The notes beneath the pieces are model-generated. The model was not told the origin of the DNA, ran no database searches, and worked only from the letters and a program-made list of their open reading frames with translations. Positions 1 through 7,011 of a DNA stretch of 14,411 nucleotides are shown piece by piece; position 1 is the first letter of the stretch, and each line of letters starts with the position of its first letter. The stretch is from UBA1172 sp002457135 (GTDB lineage: Bacteria; Pseudomonadota; Alphaproteobacteria; Puniceispirillales; UBA1172), in the NCBI GenBank assembly GCA_965660935.1, contig CBFIBR010000036.1:1-14411 (forward strand), given 5' to 3'. Position numbers and translations under genes: made by a program.

Positions 1-120
1 CAGCAGCAGCATCGTCAGGCCGCTGAAAAAATACTCCTCGATGCCGGGGCTGATCATGTTATTGACAGCGTCGCCGACCTGCCCGACCTGATAGACAGGC
101 TGGAAAGTCTTATGAATTGA
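1..120 (+). CDS. phnX: C-terminal fragment of HAD-family hydrolase, probably phosphonoacetaldehyde hydrolase
   Basis: Frame 1 is open from the window edge to the TGA at 118-120 and encodes the last 39 residues of a protein whose start lies outside the window. The tail contains AGADHVIDSVADLPDLIDRL. This closely resembles the C-terminal end of phosphonoacetaldehyde hydrolases (PhnX), where an AGAHYVID-S/T-x-A-x-LP block closes the HAD core. Members of that family hydrolyse the C-P bond of phosphonoacetaldehyde, using a Schiff-base lysine, to acetaldehyde and phosphate during 2-aminoethylphosphonate catabolism. No catalytic residue lies in this fragment, so the assignment rests on tail similarity alone. 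Other HAD phosphatases of the phosphoglycolate phosphatase type end similarly. It lies 32 nt upstream of the sulfatase-fold gene on the same strand and probably shares its transcript. Confidence 0.5.
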   Translation, partial: QQQHRQAAEKILLDAGADHVIDSVADLPDLIDRLESLMN

Positions 121-128
121 CAAGACCG

Positions 129-150
129 CCCCATGGGGGGAACCATGGGG
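129..150 (+). promoter_or_regulatory. Hairpin at the ribosome-binding region of the sulfatase gene
   Basis: CCCCATGG (129-136) and CCATGGGG (143-150) are perfect reverse complements of 8 bp. They enclose a 6-base loop, GGGGAA (137-142). The ATG at 153 begins two bases after the stem. The only good Shine-Dalgarno-like sequence (GGGGA) is the loop itself, about 11 bases from the ATG, so folding would bring the loop close to the start or block initiation. There is no T-run after the stem, so this is not an intrinsic terminator. A regulatory role is inference; the inverted repeat is directly visible. Confidence 0.55.
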
Positions 151-152
151 TC

Positions 153-1622
153 ATGACATCCAAACCCCGAAATACCCTGATCCTGATGAGTGATGAGCAT
201 CGCCGTGATGCCATGGGATGCGCTGGCCACCCGATTGTCCAGACCCCGAACCTTGACCGGATTGCGGCAAGCGGCACGCGCTTTACCCGTGCCTGGACAG
301 CATCGCCCATGTGCGTGCCGACCCGCGCTGCCCTGGCCTGCGGCACCTATGTTCACCAGAACGGGTTCTGGGACAGCGCCAACGCCTATGACGGCAGTAT
401 CCCGTCATGGATGCATCATCTGCGTGATGCCGGGGTTGAGACCACCTCAATCGGCAAGCTGCATTTCAAATCAGCCCGCATCGACAACGGTTTTGAGCAG
501 GAAATCCTGCCCATGCATATTGTCGGTGAAAAAGGCTGGCTGATTGGCCTGTTGCGTGAAAACCCGCCTCAATTCGATGGCGCACCCGAACTGGCGAAAG
601 GGGTCGGCGGCGGCGATAGCAGCTACACCCGCTATGACCGTGCCATCACCGATGCCGCCGTTGACTGGCTGTTGGACCCGGCGCGGCATGACCGCCCCTT
701 CGCCGGGTTCATCTCAATGGTCAGCCCGCATTACCCGCTGATTGCGCCCGAAGAATTCTATCGGCTCTATGATCCGGCTGAAATGCCCCTGCCCTGTGGC
801 AGTATCCCTGATCATGCTGAAATCCGCGCCCTTTCCGGGTTCTTTGACTATCATTCCCATTTTGATGATGACAGCATGCGCAAGGCCATTGCCGCCTATT
901 ACGGGCTGGTGAGCTTCCTTGATCACTGCATCGGCCGCATCATGGCCGCGCTGGATGAGGCCGGGCTGAAAGACGACACGCTCATCATCTATACATCCGA
1001 TCACGGGGAATTGCTGGGCGAGCATGGCATGTGGACCAAGCAGGTCATGTATGAGGCCTCGGCCGGTATCCCGATGATGATCACCGGGCCGGGCATCCCC
1101 GGGGGCAAAGTCACATCCTCAGGGGCGCATTTCCTGGATGTTGCCTCCACCGCCATGACAGCTGGCGGCTGCCCGCAACCGGATCACTGGCCGGGGGTTG
1201 ATCTGGCCGAACTGGCCAATGCGCCTGAGGACCGCTCCCGTACCATCTTTTCGGAATACCATGATGGCGGGTCATCCACCGGCAATTTCATGGTCGCCTG
1301 GGACGGGTGGAAGCTGATCTGGTATGTCGGCAGGGAGCCGCAGTTGTTCAACCTCGATGATGATCCGGGGGAACGTCATGACCTGGCCCCGACGGTCGCG
1401 GATGACCCCATCGCCGCTTCAGCCCTCAAGGAAGGCAAGCGGCGACTTGATGCGATCTGTGATGTTGAGGAAGTCTCAGCCAGGGCCTTTGCCGATCAGC
1501 GCAGAATGATTGAGGAAAATGGCGGTGAGGAAGCATGCCTCAATGCCTTTGTCTTTAACGCAACGCCGACCCCCGTTGAGCAGGCCAAGCTTGAAAAAAA
1601 TCAGGGGCCGCCCCCCAAATGA
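153..1622 (+). CDS. Sulfatase-fold hydrolase (formylglycine-type; sulfatase or phosphonate/phosphate ester hydrolase)
   Basis: The 489-residue protein belongs to the alkaline phosphatase superfamily, sulfatase branch. Visible active-site elements are the metal site near D14 (MSDEHRRD), the maturation motif C54-V-P-T-R58 whose Cys is converted to formylglycine, K102 (GKLHF), H193 (SPHYP), D283-H284 (TSDHGELLGEHGMW) and K296. The C-terminal domain has the usual W-KLIW...QLFNL-DDPGE block. There is no signal peptide, so it is probably cytoplasmic, as choline sulfatases and phosphonate monoester hydrolases often are. The start was placed at ATG 153, just ahead of the conserved first strand. A TTG at 117 overlapping the upstream TGA could give 12 more residues. 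Pairing with a PhnX-like gene hints at a phosphonate or phosphate ester substrate, but sulfate esters remain possible. The stop is 3 nt from the convergent methyltransferase gene. Confidence 0.88.
   Translation: MTSKPRNTLILMSDEHRRDAMGCAGHPIVQTPNLDRIAASGTRFTRAWTASPMCVPTRAALACGTYVHQNGFWDSANAYDGSIPSWMHHLRDAGVETTSIGKLHFKSARIDNGFEQEILPMHIVGEKGWLIGLLRENPPQFDGAPELAKGVGGGDSSYTRYDRAITDAAVDWLLDPARHDRPFAGFISMVSPHYPLIAPEEFYRLYDPAEMPLPCGSIPDHAEIRALSGFFDYHSHFDDDSMRKAIAAYYGLVSFLDHCIGRIMAALDEAGLKDDTLIIYTSDHGELLGEHGMWTKQVMYEASAGIPMMITGPGIPGGKVTSSGAHFLDVASTAMTAGGCPQPDHWPGVDLAELANAPEDRSRTIFSEYHDGGSSTGNFMVAWDGWKLIWYVGREPQLFNLDDDPGERHDLAPTVADDPIAASALKEGKRRLDAICDVEEVSARAFADQRRMIEENGGEEACLNAFVFNATPTPVEQAKLEKNQGPPPK
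1594..1616 (-). terminator. Possible intrinsic terminator for the minus-strand methyltransferase, inside the sulfatase 3' end
   Basis: Read on the minus strand, a short G/C hairpin (GGGG, loop CGG, CCCC, extendable by one G-U pair) is followed three bases later by seven T residues (1600 down to 1594). It begins about 10 bases beyond the methyltransferase stop codon and sits in the last codons of the opposing sulfatase gene. The stem is short (4-5 bp), so this is only a candidate. Confidence 0.35.
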
Positions 1623-1625
1623 CCG

Positions 1626-2252
1626 CTAAATCTTTCTGAGGGCAATGATCCGCGAGTTCAGCCCGATCATCGGCATGTGATCACCGTATTCATCAAAGGC
1701 AAGCTCGGCGATATTTTCAGCCACCACAGCATCAACCGTGTCCGGGTATTCCGCAAATTCAAGCGTATGATCATTGAGCGAAAACACCAGCAACCCGCCC
1801 GCCTCCAGCTTGGCGAGGATAGCGCGGATGGTGGAGGCCGGGGCATGGCCGGTGGCGATCACCCCCATGGCGGTCATGTGGCGATAGGTGCCGATGGCAA
1901 AATCAAACGGGTTATCAAGGCTGACAAGATGCATGGCCGAATAGATACCCTGCCTCGATCTGGCCTTTTCCAGCATCCTTGCGTTCACTTCACTGCCATC
2001 AATCGTGGTGAAGCCCGCCGACCTCAGCGCCATGCCGGAAATGCCGGTTCCGCAACCGATATCAAGTAGCCGGGCAGAACGGTCATCCTCCAGGCTGGCC
2101 AGCGCATCGGCGCAGCGTTTCGGGGTAACGTAACCATGGGCCAGCACGGTTTCATCGTATTCATCGGCCCAGTCGTCATAGACGGCCATGATCTCTTCGG
2201 GCGTGTGGCTGTTATAGACACGCTTGAAAAAGGGGTTTTCGGTCATGGGCAT
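1626..2252 (-). CDS. Class I SAM-dependent methyltransferase (METTL27/WBSCR27-like)
   Basis: The 208-residue protein has the Rossmann-type SAM-binding motif I LLDIGCGTG at residues 62-70, followed by an acidic second-strand region around D85 and a LEAGGLLVFS post-motif near residues 150-160. The N-terminal block VYDDWADEYDETVLAHGY resembles the METTL27 (Williams-Beuren region protein) subfamily of small-molecule or unassigned methyltransferases. The substrate is unknown. On the minus strand a GGGGAGG Shine-Dalgarno lies just before the ATG at 2252; a second ATG two codons in is also possible. It starts 50 nt after the livF-like stop with no clear promoter between, so it is probably the last gene of the importer operon. 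That suggests modification of the imported compound, but this is inference. Confidence 0.85.
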   Translation of the reverse strand: MPMTENPFFKRVYNSHTPEEIMAVYDDWADEYDETVLAHGYVTPKRCADALASLEDDRSARLLDIGCGTGISGMALRSAGFTTIDGSEVNARMLEKARSRQGIYSAMHLVSLDNPFDFAIGTYRHMTAMGVIATGHAPASTIRAILAKLEAGGLLVFSLNDHTLEFAEYPDTVDAVVAENIAELAFDEYGDHMPMIGLNSRIIALRKI

Positions 2253-2302
2253 ATCCTCCCCGTTTCAATGTGCCATGGCAGCAGCAACTTGAAAAGCCGT
2301 CA

Positions 2303-3010
2303 CTAAACCCCGAGGTAGCGGTGCTGGATCGCCTTGTCATCCAGGAGGGTCTGCGGCTCCCCCTGCCAGACAACCTGGCCTTTTTCAAGGATCAGGAAAC
2401 GGTCCGCGATCACCGCAAGGTCACGAATATTCTTGTCCACCACCAGAATGGATTGACCACTCTTGCGGATTTCAGCAAGGCATTGCCAGATCTGCTGGCG
2501 GATGATGGGGGCCAGGCCTTCGGTCGCTTCATCGAGGATAAGCAGCCTAGGGTTGGTCATCAGCGCACGCCCGATCGCCAGCATCTGCTGCTCGCCACCC
2601 GAAAGATTGCTGCCGGCGTGATCGAGCCGTTCGGCAAGCCTCGGGAACAGGGCCAGCACACTTTCCGCCCCCCAACCCGCCTGCCCGGTCTGATCAGGGC
2701 GATGGAATGCCGTCAGGTTTTCCTGCACCGAAAGATTGCTGAAAATCTGCCTGCCCTCTGGCACCAGCCCGATCCCGCTTGCCGCGATATCATGCGAGGG
2801 GCGATGCGAACGGCTATCGCCAAACCGGCTGATCGACCCCGCCAGTAGAGGCAACTGGCCCATGATGGTGCGGATCGTCGTGGTCTTGCCCATGCCGTTG
2901 CGGCCCAGCAGGGCAACGCATTCACCCTGCTGCATCGACAGGTCAACACCCTGCAACACCCTGCCCTGACCGTAACTGGCCTCAACCCCGCGCAGCTCAA
3001 GGATGGTCAT
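2303..3010 (-). CDS. livF: ABC transporter ATP-binding protein, LivF-like
   Basis: This 235-residue ATPase is the second nucleotide-binding subunit of a HAAT-type importer. Walker A is GRNGMGKT (36-43), the signature LSGGEQ (136-141) and Walker B LLILDEA with D160-E161; these are typical of LivF. The switch (H-loop) position reads VVDKN (191-194), with Lys193 where most ABC ATPases have His and typical LivF proteins have Gln (EQN). Its ATG overlaps the LivG-like stop as ATGA, and its Shine-Dalgarno (GGGGAGGA) lies inside the LivG-like coding tail, so translation is probably coupled. It would act with the LivG-like ATPase on the cytoplasmic face of the LivH/LivM-like permeases. The true substrate may not be an amino acid. 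Confidence 0.9.
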   Translation of the reverse strand: MTILELRGVEASYGQGRVLQGVDLSMQQGECVALLGRNGMGKTTTIRTIMGQLPLLAGSISRFGDSRSHRPSHDIAASGIGLVPEGRQIFSNLSVQENLTAFHRPDQTGQAGWGAESVLALFPRLAERLDHAGSNLSGGEQQMLAIGRALMTNPRLLILDEATEGLAPIIRQQIWQCLAEIRKSGQSILVVDKNIRDLAVIADRFLILEKGQVVWQGEPQTLLDDKAIQHRYLGV

Positions 3011-3783
3011 GTTCCATCCTCCCCAGAACTTGAGTCCTCCAGGCTTGAATCCCCCAGATAGGCTTCCTGAACGGCGGTGTTGGCAGAGATTTCCGCCGGG
3101 GTTCCGGTGGCAATCACCACCCCTTCAACCATCACGGTGATCCGGTCGGCAAGCCTGAAGACAGCGTCCATGTCATGTTCAATCAGGAGGATCGCGGCCT
3201 CACCCTTCAGGCTGGCTATAATCTCCGCCATCCGTGCCGTTTCCTCAGGCCCGGTGCCGGCCATGGGTTCATCCAGCAGCAGCAAACCGGGCTGTGCCGC
3301 CAGTGCCAGCCCCAGTTCAAGCAGCCGCCTTTCCCCATGCGACAGATCGGATGCCTTGATAGGGCCGCGCTCAGCCAGCCCGACCCGTGCCAGCACCGCC
3401 ATTGCCGCCTCCCTCAACCCGTCATCGGATGCGGCCGGCCTGATCATCCCGAAGGCATTATCCTGCCGCGCTATCACCGCCACCGCGGCGTTGTCTGCGG
3501 CCGTGAAATCCATCAGAACCGTGGTGATCTGAAACGACCGGCCAATCCCCTTGCGGACACGCTGATGCGTCGCCAGCCGGGTGATATCCTCACCCTTCAG
3601 CAGGATGCGTCCACGATCAGGGGCAAGACTGCCGTAAATCTGGCTGATAAGCGTGGTCTTGCCCGCGCCGTTCGGCCCGATGAGGGCGTGGATTTCCCCC
3701 GGCTCAACCGTCAGGTCAACCGCACTGGTCGCCACCAGCGCACCAAAGGATTTCTCCAGCCCCTGCAATTCCAGTAGCGCCAT
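3007..3783 (-). CDS. livG: ABC transporter ATP-binding protein, LivG-like
   Basis: The 258-residue ATPase has Walker A GPNGAGKT (36-43), Q-loop Q85 in GRSFQ, signature LSHGERR (147-153), Walker B LLLLDEP (167-173) and the switch histidine in EHD (202-204). The PMAGTGPEE segment after Walker B is the LivG hallmark (usually PMAGLGPEE). The family normally ends near EAYLG (240-244). This protein continues with a 14-residue Ser/Asp/Glu-rich tail, DSSLEDSSSGEDGT, whose DNA looks like a short tandem duplication and which also contains the ribosome-binding site for the next gene. Its start overlaps the LivM-like stop by one base (TGATG). It pairs with the LivF-like ATPase to energise import. Confidence 0.92.
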   Translation of the reverse strand: MALLELQGLEKSFGALVATSAVDLTVEPGEIHALIGPNGAGKTTLISQIYGSLAPDRGRILLKGEDITRLATHQRVRKGIGRSFQITTVLMDFTAADNAAVAVIARQDNAFGMIRPAASDDGLREAAMAVLARVGLAERGPIKASDLSHGERRLLELGLALAAQPGLLLLDEPMAGTGPEETARMAEIIASLKGEAAILLIEHDMDAVFRLADRITVMVEGVVIATGTPAEISANTAVQEAYLGDSSLEDSSSGEDGT

Positions 3784-4775
3784 CAGCCGCCTCCCCTGAA
3801 ACGGGACGTGATCAGGCCCATCAGGCCACCACGAACAAACAGCACCAGCAAAACCAGCATCGGGCCAAAAATGATCATCCAGTTTTCGGCGTATTGCGGG
3901 GCGATATGGCCAATAATCTCAGGCAGAAATTCCTCAAGCAGGAGAAAGCCGATCGCCCCCAGCAACGGGCCAGCCAGCGTCCCCATCCCGCCGATCACGA
4001 TAATGATCAACAGCTCACCCGACCGCGACCAGTGCATGATGGCGGGGGAGGCGTATTCCTGCCAGTTGGCGAACATCACCCCGGCCAGCCCGCCGATCAT
4101 GGCCGACAGCACAAAGCCCGTTATCCGGAACCGAAGCGGGTTCAGCCCCATGGCCTCAACCCGCCCGGCGTTGCTCCGCGTTGCTTGCAGCACCAGCCCG
4201 AAACGCGACTGGATGACCATCATCAGCATCAGCGAAACCAGCGCCAGCGAAACCCAGATCAGGTAATACAGCCTGAGCGGTTCATAGAGATCGAAAGGCG
4301 CAAATTCGGCACGGTCAAGGATCATCCCGTCATCACCGCCATAGCCCTCAAGACTGACGAAAAAGAAATACAGCATCTGGGCAAAGGCCAGCGTGATCAT
4401 GATGAAATAAAGCCCGCTTGTGCGGAGCGAAAGAAACCCGATCACCAGCCCCAGCACCCCTGTCAGGCCAAGGGCGATCAGCGTATGCAGCCAGCCACTG
4501 TCGATACCGTGAAACTGGCTGATCCCCACCGCGTAGGCACCCAGCCCGATAAAGGCAGCATGCCCGAATGAAACCAGCCCGCCGAAACCAAGGATCAGGT
4601 TCAGCCCCATGGCCGCCATGCCGAGGATCATGATGCGCATGGCAACATCATTCCAGAACGGCAGATCAGCAACGCTGGTGACAATCGGGAACAGCCCCAG
4701 CAGGCCGAGCAGCAGCCATAGCAGGCGATGCTGTTTCACCCCGTCACGAATAGCGGTCAGGAACACCCCGGGCAT
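3783..4775 (-). CDS. livM: Branched-chain-amino-acid-type ABC transporter permease, LivM-like
   Basis: The 330-residue integral membrane protein has multiple hydrophobic helices and the family segments MGLNLILGFGGLVSFGHAAF near residues 56-75 and GMGTLAGPLLGAIGF near residues 263-277. The ATPase-coupling loop is visible around QATRSNAGRVEAMGLNP, which resembles LivM coupling helices. It forms the inner-membrane channel with the LivH-like permease. The gene lies 3 nt downstream of the LivH-like gene, with an AAAGG-containing but weak Shine-Dalgarno, so its translation probably depends on coupling. The substrate cannot be read from the sequence. Confidence 0.92.
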   Translation of the reverse strand: MPGVFLTAIRDGVKQHRLLWLLLGLLGLFPIVTSVADLPFWNDVAMRIMILGMAAMGLNLILGFGGLVSFGHAAFIGLGAYAVGISQFHGIDSGWLHTLIALGLTGVLGLVIGFLSLRTSGLYFIMITLAFAQMLYFFFVSLEGYGGDDGMILDRAEFAPFDLYEPLRLYYLIWVSLALVSLMLMMVIQSRFGLVLQATRSNAGRVEAMGLNPLRFRITGFVLSAMIGGLAGVMFANWQEYASPAIMHWSRSGELLIIIVIGGMGTLAGPLLGAIGFLLLEEFLPEIIGHIAPQYAENWMIIFGPMLVLLVLFVRGGLMGLITSRFRGGG

Positions 4776-4778
4776 AGC

Positions 4779-5699
4779 CTAACCTTTCGGGGGGAAGAGG
4801 CCACGCGGCCTGACCACCAGCACAACCGACATGAAAATATACACCAGCATGGAGGCAAGCGCAGGCCCGGCCCCGTCCGCCGTGGCCTGATCCATCACCG
4901 AGCGCAGCAGGTGAGGCAGCAGCACCCGGCCGGTTGTATCCACCAGCCCGACCATGATCGCGGCGATAAAGGCACCCTGAACCGAGCCGACACCGCCAAT
5001 GATGATCACCACCAGCGACAGGATCAGGAGCGGCTCCCCCATCCCGCTTTCCACCGTGGTGATGGGGCCGAGCATCATCCCGGCGATACCGGCGAGGCAG
5101 GCCCCAATGGCAAAGACAAAGCGTTGCAGCAGCGCAATATTGACACCAAGCGCCGCCGCCATGGTGCGATTACTGGCACCGGCACGGACCAGCGCACCGA
5201 GCCGTGTTCGCGTCACCAGCAGCCAGATCATCACCGCCGCCAGCAACCCAACCCCGATCACCACCAGGCGAAACACAGGGTAAGGCGCATCAGGGAAAAT
5301 AGTCACAGCACCGGAGAGCATGGGCGGCAGGTTGCTGAACAGCGCGGCAGGGCCAAAACCTATCCGCACCAACTCATTGAAAAACAGGATCAGTCCGAAA
5401 CTGGCCAGCACCTGTTCCATGTGATCACGATGATAGAGATGCCTGATGATGAGGGTTTCGAGCAACAGCCCAAAGACAAAGGTAAGCGGGATCGCCAGCG
5501 CCACCCCAAGATAGAAATTCCCTGTCCATGCCGTCAGCGCCGTCGCGGCATAGGCCCCGATCATGACCTGGGAGCCATGGGCAAGGAAAACGAAATCCAT
5601 GATGCCAAGCACCAGCGTCAGCCCGGCGGCAATCAGGAACAGCATCACCCCGGCCTGAAGACCGTTGAAAATCTGTTCCAGAAGAAGGGTCGCTGTCAT
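4779..5699 (-). CDS. livH: Branched-chain-amino-acid-type ABC transporter permease, LivH-like
   Basis: The 306-residue permease begins with the typical LivH pattern (LLEQIFNGLQAGVMLFLIAAGLTLVLGIMDF), written here only to show the family-like first helix and its GLTL-x-x-GIMDF turn. About eight hydrophobic helices follow. The coupling loop is RAGASNRTMAAALGVN (about residues 173-188), and the GGVGSVQGAFIAAI segment (about 240-253) is conserved in LivH. It partners the LivM-like subunit. It is separated from the upstream binding-protein gene by 94 nt holding a strong hairpin, which would allow more binding protein than permease to be made. Confidence 0.92.
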   Translation of the reverse strand: MTATLLLEQIFNGLQAGVMLFLIAAGLTLVLGIMDFVFLAHGSQVMIGAYAATALTAWTGNFYLGVALAIPLTFVFGLLLETLIIRHLYHRDHMEQVLASFGLILFFNELVRIGFGPAALFSNLPPMLSGAVTIFPDAPYPVFRLVVIGVGLLAAVMIWLLVTRTRLGALVRAGASNRTMAAALGVNIALLQRFVFAIGACLAGIAGMMLGPITTVESGMGEPLLILSLVVIIIGGVGSVQGAFIAAIMVGLVDTTGRVLLPHLLRSVMDQATADGAGPALASMLVYIFMSVVLVVRPRGLFPPKG

Positions 5700-5746
5700 A
5701 CGCTCAGAAACTTCCCCGGGCCTGAGATCACCTCGCCCTGATCAAG

Positions 5747-5776
5747 CAGGGGGCCGGAGGATTGATCCGGCCCCTG
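5747..5776 (-). promoter_or_regulatory. Stem-loop between the binding-protein and permease genes
   Basis: GGGGCCGGA (5750-5758) and TCCGGCCCC (5766-5774) form a perfect 9-bp stem with a 7-base loop. Allowing one bulged G it extends to 11 bp (5747-5776). On the transcribed minus strand the T-run lies before the stem, not after it, so this is not a standard terminator. The usual role of such hairpins in importer operons is to protect the upstream binding-protein message from 3' decay or to attenuate downstream expression. That role is inferred. Confidence 0.6.
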
Positions 5777-5793
5777 AAAAAAGTCGCTCCAGC

Positions 5794-6945
5794 CTAAAAC
5801 GTGCAGTCCTGGGCGTAGGCATCGGCGTGGTTTTCAAACACCGTGCTGACAATCCGAGTGGTCGCCACGCCATCCGCATCCTTGACGGCTTCCCTCAGAT
5901 ACATGGTCTGGATCGGGAAATGGTTGCTGTTCATCCGGAGCATACCGCGGGTGGTCGGGATCCCGCCCTTGGCCAGCACCCCTGCCATGGTTGCAGCATC
6001 GGTGCTGCCGCCCTTGGCGAGGGCATGATCAATCGCCATGATGCTGTCATAGGCCTGGGCCGCGTAATAGGATGGATAGCCGCCGAATTTCGCCTTGTAG
6101 TCGGCAACGAAACGGGCGTTCATTGCATTATCCAGATCAGGTGACCAGGTCTGGGTGCTGAGGGTACCGATAGCGGCATCTTTCAGCACCGGCAGTGAAA
6201 TCGCATCAACCGAAAACACGGTGTAGAGATCACTGACATCATCCATGCCAGCCTGTTTCCACTGCTTGATGAAATTGATCCCCATGCCGCCCGGCTGAAA
6301 AATAAAGGTCGCCTCAGGCTTGGCGGCACGCAGGGCTGATAATTCCGCCTGGAAATCAGTCTGGCCCAGCTTGGTGTAGACCTCCTCAACAATGTCACCC
6401 TTATAATAGCGTTTCAGCCCGGTGATCATGTCCTTGCCGGCCTGATAGTTGGGGGACAGCGTGTAGACCGATTTGACCCCGGCTTCCTGCATGTATTTGC
6501 CCATGCCCTCAGGGGTCTGGTCATTCTGCCATGACATCGAAACGAAATTGGGGTGGCATCTCTCACCCGCCAGCGGTGAAGGCCCGGCATTGGCGCTGAT
6601 CAGCAATGTGTCGGAACGCGTCACCTGCTTGTGGACAGCCATCAGGAGGTTGGACCAGATTACGCCTGCAATCACATCGACCCGATCGCTCTTGATCAGG
6701 CGGTTGGCCAGCTGCTTGGCGACATCGGGCTTGCGCTGGTCATCAACAAAGATAACCTCGGCATCAAAACCGCCCAGCGTGTTGGCTTTATGTTCCATGG
6801 CCAGATTGACGGCGTTCTGCTGTTGCTTGCCAATAACGCCTGCCCCGCCTGAAAGAGTGGTCATGAAACCGATCTTGACGCTTTCGGCCATGGCCGGTGC
6901 GGCCATCAGTGCGCTGATTGCGGTTGCGAGAACAATGTTTTTCAT
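5794..6945 (-). CDS. ABC transporter periplasmic substrate-binding protein (HAAT / LivK-like family)
   Basis: The 383-residue protein has a clean signal peptide (MKNIVLATAISALMAAPAMA, cleavage before ESVKIGF). It then shows the type I periplasmic-binding fold of the branched-chain amino acid / amide / urea family, with landmarks KIGFMTTLSG (24-33), VDVIAGVIWSN, SANAGPSPLAGERC and TDFQAELSALRAA. The mature protein has only two cysteines, C130 and C381, three residues from the C-terminus, so a disulfide is plausible. The subfamily contains transporters for aromatic acids, amides and other organics, so the ligand is open. A Shine-Dalgarno (AGGA) lies 8 nt upstream of the ATG. It is the first gene of the minus-strand importer operon and has its own promoter candidate. 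Confidence 0.92.
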   Translation of the reverse strand: MKNIVLATAISALMAAPAMAESVKIGFMTTLSGGAGVIGKQQQNAVNLAMEHKANTLGGFDAEVIFVDDQRKPDVAKQLANRLIKSDRVDVIAGVIWSNLLMAVHKQVTRSDTLLISANAGPSPLAGERCHPNFVSMSWQNDQTPEGMGKYMQEAGVKSVYTLSPNYQAGKDMITGLKRYYKGDIVEEVYTKLGQTDFQAELSALRAAKPEATFIFQPGGMGINFIKQWKQAGMDDVSDLYTVFSVDAISLPVLKDAAIGTLSTQTWSPDLDNAMNARFVADYKAKFGGYPSYYAAQAYDSIMAIDHALAKGGSTDAATMAGVLAKGGIPTTRGMLRMNSNHFPIQTMYLREAVKDADGVATTRIVSTVFENHADAYAQDCTF

Positions 6946-6983
6946 GGCTGTATTCCTGCCTTTGAATGAGGGTTAGGGGGATC

Positions 6984-7011
6984 AGTCTAGCCACCGGTTG
7001 AATGATTTCAA
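6984..7011 (-). promoter_or_regulatory. Sigma70-type promoter candidate for the liv-like operon
   Basis: On the minus strand TTGAAA (7011-7006, five of six matches to the -35 consensus) and TAGACT (6989-6984, four of six) are separated by 16 nt. They lie 38 nt upstream of the binding-protein start codon. The arrangement is read from sequence only. Confidence 0.5.

Noticed and set aside
2271..2280. 10-bp palindrome TGCCATGGCA between livF and the methyltransferase
   Set aside because: It is short and fits the window-wide excess of CCATGG, so it is not convincing as a specific site.
3894..4571. A 225-codon plus-strand open frame antisense to the LivM-like gene
   Set aside because: Same low-complexity His/Gln/Arg composition; the opposite strand encodes a clear permease.
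4728..5741. A 337-codon plus-strand open frame antisense to the LivH-like gene
   Set aside because: It is rich in His, Gln, Arg and Pro with no domain-like pattern, and exactly shadows a convincing membrane protein gene. Such long antisense frames are common in GC-rich DNA.
5750..5774. Intrinsic terminator after the binding-protein gene
   Set aside because: The stem is strong, but on the transcribed strand the T-run precedes it rather than follows it.
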